Source of the DNA: SHVO01 sp964576515
GTDB lineage: Bacteria > Pseudomonadota > Alphaproteobacteria > Rhodospirillales > Rhodospirillaceae
Assembly: GCA_964576515.1 (NCBI GenBank)
Contig: CAZNUW010000009.1
Span: forward strand, 1-64,000
Length of the DNA: 64,000 nt
Reading direction: 5' to 3'
A program made the position numbers and the translations under genes. Shown here in pieces: positions 27,475-36,806 of the stretch. The notes under the pieces were generated by a model. It did no database searches and had not been told where the DNA came from. It saw only the letters and a program-made list of their open reading frames with translations. The first letter of the stretch is position 1; the number at the start of each line of letters is the position of its first letter.

Positions 27475-28332
27475 TTAGGCTTCCGCGGCCGCCGGAGCTT
27501 CGTCGGCGTCCTTCTTCGCGCTGCGGGTGCGGGTGCGCGGCTTCTTCACGACAACCGGGCCCTTTTCGTCGCCTTCCGGAAGATCTTCCGACGGCGCGGC
27601 TTCAGCGGCGCCCAGGTCGACGCCGGCGGACTTCATTTCGTCCTTGATGCCGGTGAGCACGGTGTTGGCGACGAGTTCGCAATACAGCTTGATCGCGCGG
27701 ATGGCGTCGTCGTTGCCCGGCACCGGGTACGTGATGTGCGCCGGGTCCGAGTTGCTGTCGAGGATCGCGACGACCGGGATGCCCAGCACGCGCGCTTCGT
27801 TGACGGCAATGGATTCCTTGTTCGTGTCGATCACGAACAGGATGTCCGGCAGGCCGCCCATGTCCTTGATGCCGCCGAGAGAGCGGTTCAGCTTTTCCTG
27901 CTCGCGCGCGAGTTCAAGCTGTTCCTTCTTGGTGAGGCCGTGGAGCTGCGCTTCATCGCCGAGGCGCGCTTCGAGGTCCTTCAGGCGCTTGATCGAGTGC
28001 GAAACGGTCTTCCAGTTGGTGAGCGTGCCGCCCAGCCAACGGTGATTGACGAAGTACTGGCCGCAACGCTCGGCGTATTCCTTCACGAGTTCCTGCGCCT
28101 GGCGCTTGGTGCCCACGAAGAGCACGCGGCCGCCGGCGGCGGTGACGTCGTGAATGGCCTGCATGGCGCGCTGAAGCATCGGCACGCTCTGCTGCAGGTC
28201 GATGATGTGAACGCCGTCGCGAACGCCGTACAAGAACGGCTTCATCTTCGGGTTCCAGCGGCGGGTGTTGTGACCAAAGTGCGCGCCGGCTTCGATGAGC
28301 TGACGCATGGAGAAATCTGGCAAAGACGCCAT
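27475..28332 (-). CDS. rpsB: 30S ribosomal protein S2
   Basis: A structural protein of the small ribosomal subunit. The 285 residues include MRQLIEAGAHFGHNTRRWNPKM, RVLFVGTKRQAQELV, GTLTNWKTV and VVAILDSNSDPAHITYPVPGNDDA. A charged, Ala/Glu-rich C-terminal extension of about 35 residues (from roughly 250) exceeds E. coli S2 (241 residues), as in other Alphaproteobacteria. The ATG is preceded by AAAAAAGGA. It is the first gene of the rpsB-tsf operon. Confidence 0.97.
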   Translation of the reverse strand: MASLPDFSMRQLIEAGAHFGHNTRRWNPKMKPFLYGVRDGVHIIDLQQSVPMLQRAMQAIHDVTAAGGRVLFVGTKRQAQELVKEYAERCGQYFVNHRWLGGTLTNWKTVSHSIKRLKDLEARLGDEAQLHGLTKKEQLELAREQEKLNRSLGGIKDMGGLPDILFVIDTNKESIAVNEARVLGIPVVAILDSNSDPAHITYPVPGNDDAIRAIKLYCELVANTVLTGIKDEMKSAGVDLGAAEAAPSEDLPEGDEKGPVVVKKPRTRTRSAKKDADEAPAAAEA

Positions 28333-28466
28333 TTCGGATCCTTTTTTCTTCCGGTTATGCCTCCGCAGGTGGTGGAATCACCCCCTCTTTTTAAGGAGAA
28401 AGGGCGACACCGGAATGGACCTTCGGAACTCCCGAAGCGCCCGCACCCGCGTGTGGAATGGTGCGG

Positions 28467-28495
28467 GGTATATGGATTTTCCTATTTATTGTCTA
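28467..28495 (-). promoter_or_regulatory. rpsB-tsf promoter and leader
   Basis: On the minus strand TAGACA (28490-28495) and TATACC (28467-28472) are 17 bases apart. The implied leader to rpsB is about 130 bases and contains CTTCGG-N5-CCGAAG and purine-rich runs. S2 is known to repress its own operon through the leader mRNA in other bacteria, and this leader is long enough for that, but I see no match I would call an S2 motif. Confidence 0.5.
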
Positions 28496-28581
28496 GGGCA
28501 AAACCCCATTTTCCGAATAAAGTGAAACATTCCCGGCGGTTAGAACATTGAAACATCAGCCCCCGAACCCGGAATAGGCCC

Positions 28582-29028
28582 ATGCAGATCGACCAGGCGA
28601 CCCTCACCCGCTATTTCCGCTCCGGCCTGCGCAACGTCCGTAACAGCGACGTCCTCAAGGTGATCCGCCGCTCGAAGGGCCTGCGCCGCCTGATCAACGG
28701 CCCCCTGGCCGACATGGGCCAGGAAGCCGGGATGCTCCTGGAGATGGTGAAGGACTACGCGAACGGCACCTACCGGGAGACGCCCCGTTCCACCGTGCTC
28801 GCGGGCGCGTTCGCACTCTTATATATAATGAACCCCTTCGACCTGATGCCGGACTTCGTCCCCGGCATCGGCTTCGTCGACGACATGTCGATGCTGGCCC
28901 TGGTCATCGGCTCGATCCGCAAGGACGTCGAGGATTACGCCCGCTGGCGTCGCTCCCGCGCCGCCATCGCAAGACGCCTGCAGCGGACCTTCGGCATCCG
29001 GCCCCGGCGCCGATTGCTGGCGGATTAA
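28582..29028 (+). CDS. DUF1232 (YkvA-type) small membrane protein
   Basis: The 148-residue protein carries the DUF1232 core at about 70-110: ALLYIMNPFDLMPDFVPGIG followed by FVDDMSMLALVIGSIRKDVEDY. The family is widespread and its biochemical role is unknown. The core is a short hydrophobic hairpin suggesting membrane association. The N-terminal half is basic and helical. It is divergent from rpsB with about 250 bases between starts and is probably monocistronic. Confidence 0.85.
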   Translation: MQIDQATLTRYFRSGLRNVRNSDVLKVIRRSKGLRRLINGPLADMGQEAGMLLEMVKDYANGTYRETPRSTVLAGAFALLYIMNPFDLMPDFVPGIGFVDDMSMLALVIGSIRKDVEDYARWRRSRAAIARRLQRTFGIRPRRRLLAD

Positions 29029-29170
29029 CACGAAACACTTTTCCCTGGATCGGCGGCCGTATGGGAGGTTCTTCCCCTCGCCGATCATTCCTACGCGAAA
29101 TCCCCTGGGTCCGGGTACCGGATGGCGGACACATGCGCATACTGGTTCCGGAACGCAACGGGATTTCGCC

Positions 29171-29344
29171 ATGCCTCAAACCATCGACAGTTATCGGCTG
29201 CGCGCCGCGGAGTGCCTGGATCAGGCGCGCCGGTCGACGGTCGAGGAAGACAAGGCCGCGTTCCTGGAGATGGCCGAGGAGTGGCTGTCGCTGGCGGCGG
29301 CCGGTGAACACTCCGGCGGCGCATTCGGCGCGCTCGTAGGCTAA
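29171..29344 (+). CDS. 57-residue helical-hairpin protein (alphaproteobacterial small-protein family)
   Basis: This short frame encodes MPQTIDSYRLRAAECLDQAR, continuing to FLEMAEEWLSLAAAG. The pattern YR-x2-Ax-E, about 18 variable residues, then L-x2-A-x2-W-x2-LA is that of a very common but uncharacterised family of small alphaproteobacterial proteins predicted to form two helices. The start follows a short AT-poor leader, and the ribosome binding site is weak. The gene ends 8 bases from the stop of the convergent MFS transporter, whose C-terminal tail carries the same pattern (12 identical residues in 37, ungapped). Function unknown. Its shared context with the transporter is suggestive only. 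Confidence 0.65.
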   Translation: MPQTIDSYRLRAAECLDQARRSTVEEDKAAFLEMAEEWLSLAAAGEHSGGAFGALVG

Positions 29345-29352
29345 CGCCTCCC

Positions 29353-30693
29353 TCATTCTTCTTTTTTGACGCCGTCGGCCAGGCGCTCCCAATATTCGGC
29401 GACGCGTAGGAGGCCCTGGCTGGTTTCGAGATCGGCGACGTGGCACGCCCGGCCGCGCGCTTCGTTTGCTTTCTGGCGATACCAGGCGGCGCGGTCGGCG
29501 CGGGCGTCGGCGAGCGCCGCGTCGGTGGGCGCGAGCGGCGGCAAGAACTCCTCGTACGGCGTGAAGACGATGGGTCGGAGTGCGATGAGTCCGACGATGG
29601 GCCCGGGCAACAACAGCCAGGCGACCTTGTCGCCGAGCGCGGCGTGCATATTGGTGACGAGAAGAATGGAAACGATCGTCACGGCGAAACCGATGCTGGT
29701 TTGCAGGGCGAGCGAGCTTCCAACAAGCGTCGGCGGACAATGCCGCGCGGCGAGCGCCGAGAACTGCGGCGAGTCCGCGATCACGGCCGCGCCCCAGATC
29801 AGAAGCGCCGCGATCTTCACCGGAACCGACGCCTCGCCAAGGAACGGATAGGCGAGACACATCAGCCCCGAGACCATGAGCGCCGCGCCCGCGACGCGCT
29901 CGGACCCGAATGCGCGCGTGAGATTGCCGCCCCAGATGCAGCCGATGGCGCCGATGGCGATGACGAGAAACGACACGCCCCAGACGGCGAGCGGCGCATC
30001 GAAGGCGGACCCCGCGAGCGCGGCCGCGACCAGGAGCGGCGTCAGCGTCCAGAAGGCGTACAACTCCCACATATGACCGAAGTAAGCGAACGCGGTCGCG
30101 CGGAACTTCGGGATCTTGAAGGCGCGGAAAAAGTTTCCGGCCTTCGGTGGCTCGGCCGCGCGCGGCGGCGCGGCGGGCGCATCGCCCAGACGCAGGATCA
30201 TCGCGGCGGCGATCACCGCGAGCAGGCTTGCGATCAACACCGGAGCGTTCCACGCGGCGTGACTGCCGAGCGCGCGCACACCCATGGGCAGCGCCGTGCC
30301 GAGGGTGAGCATCCCCACGAGAAGCCCCAGCGTCTGCCCGGCCCGGCTGGGGGCCCAGGCCACGGCCATCTTCATGCCGATGGGGTAAACGCCCGCGAGC
30401 GCGAAGCCGACGGCGGCGCGGCAGATCAGTTGCGTGAGGAAGGAGTCCGGCGAGAGCGCGAAAGCGACGTTGAACGCCGCGCCGAGGACGGCGGAGACCG
30501 CGAACACCTTCGATGGCGCGAACCGATCCGCGAGGCCGCCGAAGGAAAAGAGCAAAGTGCCGGTGATGAACCCCGCCTGCACTGCCATGGTCATCGCGCC
30601 CAGATATTCGGCTGTGCCGCCCGCGACATTGGCGCTGAACCAGAGGGAGGTCGCGAGCAGTTGGGCGATGGCGATGAGGGTGGTTTGGGTCAT
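29353..30693 (-). CDS. MFS transporter with fused small-protein tail
   Basis: A 446-residue major facilitator with about 12 membrane helices, the A-motif-like GGLADRFAPSKVF after helix 2 and a central loop of charged residues near 190-205. The substrate is unknown. The soluble C-terminal tail (about 405-441, YRQKANEARG to EYWERLADG) matches the helical-hairpin family encoded by the small gene directly convergent with it. I used the ATG beginning MTQTTLIAIAQLLATSLWF, since a longer frame extends through an intergenic repeat into dnaE. It may be co-transcribed with dnaE, 106 bases upstream. Confidence 0.85.
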   Translation of the reverse strand: MTQTTLIAIAQLLATSLWFSANVAGGTAEYLGAMTMAVQAGFITGTLLFSFGGLADRFAPSKVFAVSAVLGAAFNVAFALSPDSFLTQLICRAAVGFALAGVYPIGMKMAVAWAPSRAGQTLGLLVGMLTLGTALPMGVRALGSHAAWNAPVLIASLLAVIAAAMILRLGDAPAAPPRAAEPPKAGNFFRAFKIPKFRATAFAYFGHMWELYAFWTLTPLLVAAALAGSAFDAPLAVWGVSFLVIAIGAIGCIWGGNLTRAFGSERVAGAALMVSGLMCLAYPFLGEASVPVKIAALLIWGAAVIADSPQFSALAARHCPPTLVGSSLALQTSIGFAVTIVSILLVTNMHAALGDKVAWLLLPGPIVGLIALRPIVFTPYEEFLPPLAPTDAALADARADRAAWYRQKANEARGRACHVADLETSQGLLRVAEYWERLADGVKKEE

Positions 30694-30708
30694 GAGAGAG
30701 CGGCGCGT

Positions 30709-30743
30709 GGAACCCTGGACCCTGGGCCTTCGCCCAGGGTGAC
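30709..30743 (-). repeat. Palindromic intergenic repeat, copy 3
   Basis: On the minus strand CGTCACCCTGGGC-GAAG-GCCCAGGGTCCAGGGTTCC, the third copy of the family at 3597 and 7501. It lies between dnaE and the MFS gene, so all three copies are strictly intergenic. Confidence 0.7.
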
Positions 30744-30799
30744 GGAAGAAATAATAAGATGTGCGCGGTGCGGTGAGCGGGTCACGAGCACCGGCGTCA

Positions 30800-33700
30800 T
30801 CAGAATTCCTTGATCTCGGTGACGCCGTGCATCTGGCGGAGTCCCGTGAGCGTCTTGGGCTGGATGGCGTAGCGTTGCGGCAGGCCGACGTGGACATAGT
30901 GGCCGTTCTGGCGGGTGACCAGCATGATCCGGCTGTTGCCGCGACCGTCGGATTCCAGCAGGGACGAGAGTTCCGCCAGGGGAAGATCGGCGGCGACATG
31001 GAGTTCGAGGTTGCGCACGCGCGCAGCCGCCGCGCGTTCGAGATCGTCGACGTGGGTGGCGAGCAAGCGCACCTTGTCGTTCTCGCGCTGGGCGCTGACG
31101 GTAAGCAGAAGCGCCGCGTCGCCGTCCAACAATTCGCGGCTGTGGGCGAGCACTTCGGAGAACATCATCACTTCGTAGGAGCCTGTCGCGTCCTGCAGTT
31201 TCACGAAGGCGTACTTGTTGCCGCGCTTGCCGACGCGCTCGCGCTTTTCCTGCACGGTGCCGGCCATGCGGATCGGCTTGGAACACTGATCGGCGCTCAA
31301 ACTCTCGACATCGACGGCCTTCACGCACTTCAGGGCTTCAAGCGTGCCGGAATAGGTGTCGAGCGGATGATCCTGCAGATAGAAGCCGAACGCTTCGCGC
31401 TCGTGAGCGATCTTCTCGAACTTGCGCCATTCCGGGAGCTTGGGAAGCGTGATCTTGTTGGAATTGTCGTCACCGCCGAACAGGCTGACCTGATTGGAGG
31501 AGCGCGAACTGGCGCTCGCTTGCGCATGACGCAGCACGATCTCGATGCCCGCGAACAATTGGCCACGGTTGGCATGAAGACTGTCGAGCGCCCCTGCCCG
31601 CACGAGATTTTCAAGGAGACGCTTGTTGATGACGGAGCCATCCAATCGGCTCGCGAAATCCGTGAGTGACTTGAACGGGCCTTTGCGTTTGCGTTCGGCC
31701 ACGAGGGCTTCCATGGCGCCCGCGCCGACGTTCTTCAAGGCCGCGAGGGCGTACCGAATTTTGCCGTTCTCGACGGCGAAGGTGACATCTGAGGTGTTCA
31801 CATCCGGCGGCAATATCTCGATCTTCAAGCGATCTTTCAATTCGGCCTTGTAGTCGGCGAGCTTGTCGGTGTTGTGCATATCGAGCGTCATGGACGCCGC
31901 GAGGAATTCGGCCGGGTAGTTCGCCTTCAGGTAGGCGGTGTGATAGGCGACAAGCGCGTAGGCCGCCGCGTGGGACTTGTTGAAGCCGTAGCCGGCGAAC
32001 TTATCAATGGTGTCGAAGATGGTGGAGGCGCGCTCGGGCGCGATCTCGCGGAACTTGCCCGCGCCCTCGACGAAGGTGGCGCGCTGCTTGTCCATCTCCG
32101 CCTGGATCTTCTTACCCATGGCGCGGCGCAACAGATCGGCGCCGCCCAAACTATATCCCGCCAGCACCTGGGCGGCCTGCATCACCTGTTCCTGATAGAC
32201 GATGATCCCATACGTTTCGGCCAGGATGGCTTCCATGGCGGGGTGCATATATTCGATGGGCTCGCGGCCGTGTTTGCGGTTCACGAAGCTGTCGATGTTG
32301 TCCATCGGACCCGGGCGATAGAGCGCCACGACCGCGATCAAGTCCTCGAACACGTCGGGCTTCAGCTTGCGCAAGACGTCGCGCATGCCCGTACTTTCAA
32401 ACTGGAACACCCCGAAGGCGTCGGCCCGGCTGAGCATGGCGAAGGTCGGCTTGTCGTCCAGCGGCACCTTGGAAAGGTCGAGGTGGATATCGCGCTGGCG
32501 CAGAAGTTTGATGGCCGTGTCGAGCACGGTCAGCGTCTTCAAACCCAGGAAGTCGAACTTCACGAGGCCCGCCGGTTCCACCCACTTCATGTTGAACTGG
32601 GTGACGGGCATGTCGGACGCGGGATCGCGGTAGAGGGGCACCAGCTCGTCCAGCGGACGGTCGCCGATCACAAGACCGGCGGCGTGAGTGGAGGCGTGGG
32701 CGTAAAGGCCTTCGAGTTTGAGCGAGATGTCGATGAGCTGGCGGACGTTGTCGTCGGTGTCGCGCAGGTTCTGCAGTTCGGGCTCGGACTCCAGCGCCAT
32801 CTTGAGCGTCACTGGATTGGCCGGGTTCATCGGAACCATTTTGCAGATCTTATCGACGTAGCCGAGCGGCATTTCGAGCACGCGGCCGACGTTGCGAAGC
32901 ACGGCGCGCGCTTGCAGCTTTCCAAACGTAATGATCTGCGCGACGCGGTCGCGGCCGTATTCGTTCTGGACGTAGCGGATGACCTCGTCGCGCCGGTTCT
33001 GGCAGAAGTCGATGTCGAAGTCGGGCATCGACACGCGCTCAGGGTTCAAGAACCGCTCGAACAGGAGATTGAAGCGTAGCGGATCGAGATCGGTGATGGT
33101 GAGCGCCCAGGCGACGACGGAGCCCGCGCCCGAACCACGGCCCGGACCGACGGGGATGTCGTGGGCCTTGGCCCACTGGATGAAGTCCGCGACGATCATG
33201 AAGTAGCCGGGGAAGCCCATCTTCACGATGGTGTTCAGCTCAAACTCCAACCGGTCCTTATAGGTTTTCTCTTTCTCCGCCTTCTCGGCGTCGGTCATGG
33301 CGGGCGTGAAGACTTCGTTCTTCAAACGCGCGTCCAGGCCATCGTGGGCGAGTTGACGCAGCGCCTCGTCTTCCGTGCGGTCACCGGTTTTCGGCGAGCG
33401 CGGGAGGATGGGTTTGCGCTCCTCCACCTTGAAGGCGCAGCGCTGAGCGATGACGAGAGTGTTGCTGATCGCTTCCGGGATGTCGGCGAACAGCTTCACC
33501 ATCTCCTCGGCGCTTTTGAAGCGGTGGTGCGGCGTGAGGCGGCGGCGGTTGTGCACCGAGACGAAGCTTTTCTCGGCGATGCAGATGAGCGCGTCGTGCG
33601 CCTGGTACATCGCTTCGTCGGCGAAGAAGCAATCGTTGGTGGCGACGAGCGGAATGTTGTGGGCGTAGGCGAGGTCGATGAAACCGGGCTCGGTGCGTTC

Positions 33701-34261
33701 CTCGGCCTTCACGCCGTGGCGCATGAGTTCGATATAAAGACGGCCCGGGAACATGGCCGCGATCTTGCGCAGCGTGTCCTCGGCCTTGGCTTTCTGACCG
33801 TCGAGCAGATGCCGGCCGATGGTGCCCGCGACGCCGCCGGTGAGCGCGAGCAAACCCTCGCTGTGGGCGGCGACGTCGGCCCAGGTGATCTGCGGCGTTT
33901 CGCCGGAATCCGTTTCCAGGAAGGCCTTGCTGGTGAGCTTCAGGAGGTTGGCGTAGCCCGCCTCGTTCTGCACCAGGACGACGAAGGTGTCCGGTTCCGG
34001 CAGACGGCCCGCCTGCCCGTGGCCGGTGGCGATATCCTCGCGCCGGACGGACAACTGGCAGCCGACGATGGGTTGCACACCCTGTTTTGAACACTCCGAC
34101 GAGAATTCCAGCGCGCCGAACAGGTTGCGCGTGTCGGTGAGCGCGACCGCGGGCATGCCGGCGCCGGCGCACAGGGCGGCCAGTTTGGAGACCTTGATGG
34201 CGCCTTCCGCCATGGAATAGGCGGAGTGGACCCGAAGATGGACAAAAGGGGCGTAATTCAT
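30800..34261 (-). CDS. dnaE: DNA polymerase III alpha subunit
   Basis: The replicative polymerase catalytic subunit. The 1153 residues contain an N-terminal PHP domain (FVHLRVHSAYSMAEGAIKV), the polymerase core with GPGRGSGAGSVVAW and the catalytic Asp motif PDFDIDF near 411-417, GVFQFESTGMRDVL, the tandem HhH region, and a C-terminal OB-fold (RMAGTVQEKRERVGKRGNKYAFV). I took the ATG that gives MNYAPFVHLR. A further 20 upstream residues have no family match. In related genomes dnaE directly follows lolD, whereas here 16 kb separate them. Confidence 0.97.
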   Translation of the reverse strand: MNYAPFVHLRVHSAYSMAEGAIKVSKLAALCAGAGMPAVALTDTRNLFGALEFSSECSKQGVQPIVGCQLSVRREDIATGHGQAGRLPEPDTFVVLVQNEAGYANLLKLTSKAFLETDSGETPQITWADVAAHSEGLLALTGGVAGTIGRHLLDGQKAKAEDTLRKIAAMFPGRLYIELMRHGVKAEERTEPGFIDLAYAHNIPLVATNDCFFADEAMYQAHDALICIAEKSFVSVHNRRRLTPHHRFKSAEEMVKLFADIPEAISNTLVIAQRCAFKVEERKPILPRSPKTGDRTEDEALRQLAHDGLDARLKNEVFTPAMTDAEKAEKEKTYKDRLEFELNTIVKMGFPGYFMIVADFIQWAKAHDIPVGPGRGSGAGSVVAWALTITDLDPLRFNLLFERFLNPERVSMPDFDIDFCQNRRDEVIRYVQNEYGRDRVAQIITFGKLQARAVLRNVGRVLEMPLGYVDKICKMVPMNPANPVTLKMALESEPELQNLRDTDDNVRQLIDISLKLEGLYAHASTHAAGLVIGDRPLDELVPLYRDPASDMPVTQFNMKWVEPAGLVKFDFLGLKTLTVLDTAIKLLRQRDIHLDLSKVPLDDKPTFAMLSRADAFGVFQFESTGMRDVLRKLKPDVFEDLIAVVALYRPGPMDNIDSFVNRKHGREPIEYMHPAMEAILAETYGIIVYQEQVMQAAQVLAGYSLGGADLLRRAMGKKIQAEMDKQRATFVEGAGKFREIAPERASTIFDTIDKFAGYGFNKSHAAAYALVAYHTAYLKANYPAEFLAASMTLDMHNTDKLADYKAELKDRLKIEILPPDVNTSDVTFAVENGKIRYALAALKNVGAGAMEALVAERKRKGPFKSLTDFASRLDGSVINKRLLENLVRAGALDSLHANRGQLFAGIEIVLRHAQASASSRSSNQVSLFGGDDNSNKITLPKLPEWRKFEKIAHEREAFGFYLQDHPLDTYSGTLEALKCVKAVDVESLSADQCSKPIRMAGTVQEKRERVGKRGNKYAFVKLQDATGSYEVMMFSEVLAHSRELLDGDAALLLTVSAQRENDKVRLLATHVDDLERAAAARVRNLELHVAADLPLAELSSLLESDGRGNSRIMLVTRQNGHYVHVGLPQRYAIQPKTLTGLRQMHGVTEIKEF

Positions 34262-34380
34262 GTGCCGCCAAAGATAAGGGAGGCCGGGCCCGCCGTCATC
34301 GGTTCCCGGCTTTTTATCCACAGGAAAGCGGTGGTATCGTCCTCGCCCGCTTCACAACTTTCCCGGAAAGGACGCGCCGC

Positions 34381-35262
34381 ATGAATACGCCGCTGGACAC
34401 CCTTGAGCTGGAATTGCGCCAGGTTCTGCCGAAGACGGATATCAACCGCCGCGGCTTCGCGGTGACCGCGCTGGCGACGGGTTTCGCGCTGGCCGTGAAA
34501 CCGGTGGGCGCGCAAACGATCACCACCGACAGCACAGGGATCACGGCGGGCGAAGTGAAGATCAGCGTGCAGGGCGGCGACATCCCCGGCTACCGCGCGC
34601 ATCCGAACGGCAAAGGCCCCTTCCCGACCGTGCTGGTCGTGCAGGAGATTTTCGGCGTGCATGAGCATATCAAGGATGTGTGCCGCCGGTTCGCGAAAGC
34701 GGGTTACTTCGCGGTGGCGCCGGAGATGTACGCACGCCAGGGCGACGTTTCCAAACTGACGTCCATCGACGACATCCGCCCCATCGTCGCCAAGGTGCCG
34801 GACGCGCAAGTGATGAGCGATCTGGACGCCACGGTGGCCTGGGCGAAGGGCACAGGGGTTGCGAACACCGACAAGCTGGCGATCACGGGCTTCTGCTGGG
34901 GCGGGCGCATCACCTGGCTTTACGCCGCGCACAACCCGAACCTGGACGCGGGCGTGGCGTGGTACGGCCGCCTGGTGGGCGCGCCCACACAGTTGCAGCC
35001 GCAGAACCCCATCGACCTGGTGAAGGATTTGAAAGCGCCGGTGCTGGGCCTGTACGCGAGCACCGACGCCGGCATCCCGCAAGAGAGCGTGGACCAAATG
35101 AAAGCCGCGCTGAAAAGCGCCGGCAAGGCGGGGGACATCATTGTGTATCCGGACAGCCAGCACGGTTTCCACGCCGACTACCGGCCGACCTACAAGGCCG
35201 AGGCCGCGAAGGACGGCTGGACGAAACTGCTGGCGTATTTCAAGGAGCACGGCGTGGCGTAA
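34381..35262 (+). CDS. Tat-exported dienelactone hydrolase family protein
   Basis: A 293-residue alpha/beta hydrolase. The N-terminus has a twin-arginine signal (INRRGFAVTALATGFALAV, RR at 23-24, then VGAQ), implying folded export to the periplasm. The nucleophile is Cys172 in GFCWGG, with Asp229 (YASTDAG) and His261 (SQHGFHADYRP) completing the dienelactone hydrolase triad. Family members hydrolyse dienelactones in chloroaromatic degradation but many have unknown substrates, and no catabolic genes are nearby. It is divergent from dnaE and followed by a strong terminator. Confidence 0.9.
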   Translation: MNTPLDTLELELRQVLPKTDINRRGFAVTALATGFALAVKPVGAQTITTDSTGITAGEVKISVQGGDIPGYRAHPNGKGPFPTVLVVQEIFGVHEHIKDVCRRFAKAGYFAVAPEMYARQGDVSKLTSIDDIRPIVAKVPDAQVMSDLDATVAWAKGTGVANTDKLAITGFCWGGRITWLYAAHNPNLDAGVAWYGRLVGAPTQLQPQNPIDLVKDLKAPVLGLYASTDAGIPQESVDQMKAALKSAGKAGDIIVYPDSQHGFHADYRPTYKAEAAKDGWTKLLAYFKEHGVA

Positions 35263-35289
35263 GCACCGCGACAGGACTTGAGAGACGGC

Positions 35290-35320
35290 AAAGGGGATCC
35301 CGTGGGATCCCCTTTTGTTT
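35290..35320 (+). terminator. Intrinsic terminator
   Basis: AAAGGGGATCCC and GGGATCCCCTTT are perfect inverse arms separated by GT, followed by TGTTTT. It sits between the dienelactone hydrolase gene and the convergent DUF3987 gene and works in both directions. Confidence 0.9.
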
Positions 35321-35355
35321 TGCGCGTGGCCTTGTCGGCCGTTGTCATATTTCTC

Positions 35356-35465
35356 ACGCGACAACGCGACGCGCGACGTCTTCCGGATTTGCCTTAGCGG
35401 CCAACGCGTTGGCGCACAAACCCGGCCGCGCGACATCACGCGACGTCGCGCGACATATCGTTAAC
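35356..35465 (-). repeat. GTCGC-rich tail of the DUF3987 gene
   Basis: The last codons of the DUF3987 gene (GTTAAC-N3-ATGTCGCGCGACGTCGC) and the 80 bases beyond its stop are rich in TGTCGC/GCGACGTCGC motifs. The 35440-35465 part matches 739-764 at 23 of 26 positions on the other strand. The repeats straddle the stop codon, so they are probably a DNA-level feature and not a protein motif. Confidence 0.55.
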
Positions 35466-36782
35466 AGGCGCTTCGTCGGTGACCACGCGCCACTCATAGC
35501 TCCCGCGGATGCGGCGCGGCGCGCCAGCCGTCGCGGGTGTATCGGCATGCGGCCGCACAAGGCCTGACCGTTCAAGACGGCGCATGATCTTGTAGGCGAT
35601 GTCGGCATTGCGCACGGCGGGCGGGCCGGACCGGCAGACATCGCGCAACGTGACGATCTTCTCGGCCGGTGTGCGCAGGAGCCATTCCCGCAAAAGGTCT
35701 TCGCGTTCCGGCTCGGTGACGGCGGGCGGCGCCACGCGCGAAAGGCGCAGACATTCTTTCGCATAGTAGCGCGCGAGGGCGATGCCGTTTTCCAGGGCGG
35801 GCAAGCTGAGTTCCGCAAGCGCCGCGTCCTCAATGAGCGCGACGACGACCGCGAGGCGCGCCGCGTGTTCGGCCATGTGGGTGGCGAAGGGGCGGATCGC
35901 GGCGAACACCCCGCCGGGGGCCATCGCCTGCTCGACCTCTTGCGCGAAGGCAAGCCACGCGGCGGCGGCCTCCGCCGAGAATGTGACCATGCGCGTGTCC
36001 ATGGTGGGAGTTTGCGCGTACAGCGCCGTGAGCTTTTCAAGCAGCGCCGTGAATTCCGGCGGCGGCGCGTCCGTGTCCTCCGCCGCCCAGGTGCGCGCGC
36101 CGAGACGCGACGCCGGCTGGACGCAGAGCAGACGGCCGAGAAAGCCGCTGTCGGCGAGAGCCGCGTCGGCCAGGAGCGCCCGGCCCTCGCGCGGCGTCGC
36201 CACAAGATGCAGCGACAATCGCGGATGCTGCGGCGGCGCGGCCACCTGATTGAAGACCTTGCCGTCCCACAAGGCGCACAGGGACGCCGCCTCCTCGCGC
36301 CGCCGATAGAGGGCCTGGATCAGATCGTGCGGATGCCGCGCGAACATGCCGGAGCGGCGCGTATAGCGGCCAAAGCGGTCGTGCATCCCGGCGCGCGGCG
36401 GCTCGATGAAGAGGTTGGCGTGCTCCAGGATGGTGCGCTTCTCGCCGTCATAGGCGCGCTCCCATTGGCACACCGCGTCCAAGGTCATTTTCTCCACCGC
36501 CCCGCGCCGCTCGCCCGCGCCGACGAAGGTTGCGAAGAAACAGGAGACGGGACGGATTTCACCAGTGGGGAGACGCACACTCACAAGGCGCTGCGCGGCC
36601 ATGGCGGCGAGTGTGAGGAGATGGTGGGTGACGAGTTCGGGAGGGGCTTGGGTGCGGGTGGCGATGGCGGCTGTGGCAAGGGAGAGGTGGGAGCCGAGGC
36701 TGACTTTCGCCAAGTTAGGCACCGGAGATGTCGCACGAATATCGGCGGCTGGGGATGGGATGGATTTAGGTAATGGCGCCAT
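35436..36782 (-). CDS. DUF3987 (YfjI-like) protein
   Basis: The 448-residue product matches the DUF3987/YfjI family usually found on phages, plasmids and genomic islands, often as the helicase-like half of a primase. Features seen are LGSHLSLATAAIATRTQAPPELVTHHLL, FFATFVGAGERRGAVEKM (a P-loop-like position with a degenerate GxGxxK pattern), LHLVATPREGRALLAD, GFLGRLLCVQP and a C-terminal winged-helix-like portion. The start is set by GAGGG eight bases upstream. An ATG 15 bases earlier has no ribosome binding site and lies only about 10 bases from the predicted transcription start. No integrase or capsid genes are nearby, so it appears isolated. A stray copy of its tail lies at 0.74 kb. Confidence 0.75.
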   Translation of the reverse strand: MAPLPKSIPSPAADIRATSPVPNLAKVSLGSHLSLATAAIATRTQAPPELVTHHLLTLAAMAAQRLVSVRLPTGEIRPVSCFFATFVGAGERRGAVEKMTLDAVCQWERAYDGEKRTILEHANLFIEPPRAGMHDRFGRYTRRSGMFARHPHDLIQALYRRREEAASLCALWDGKVFNQVAAPPQHPRLSLHLVATPREGRALLADAALADSGFLGRLLCVQPASRLGARTWAAEDTDAPPPEFTALLEKLTALYAQTPTMDTRMVTFSAEAAAAWLAFAQEVEQAMAPGGVFAAIRPFATHMAEHAARLAVVVALIEDAALAELSLPALENGIALARYYAKECLRLSRVAPPAVTEPEREDLLREWLLRTPAEKIVTLRDVCRSGPPAVRNADIAYKIMRRLERSGLVRPHADTPATAGAPRRIRGSYEWRVVTDEAPVNDMSRDVA

Positions 36783-36806
36783 CTTGCGGACCCTCATGGC
36801 AACTAT

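Noticed and set aside
34381..35262. Chloroaromatic degradation operon around the dienelactone hydrolase
   Set aside because: No other catabolic genes lie nearby, and the twin-arginine signal suggests a different, periplasmic role.
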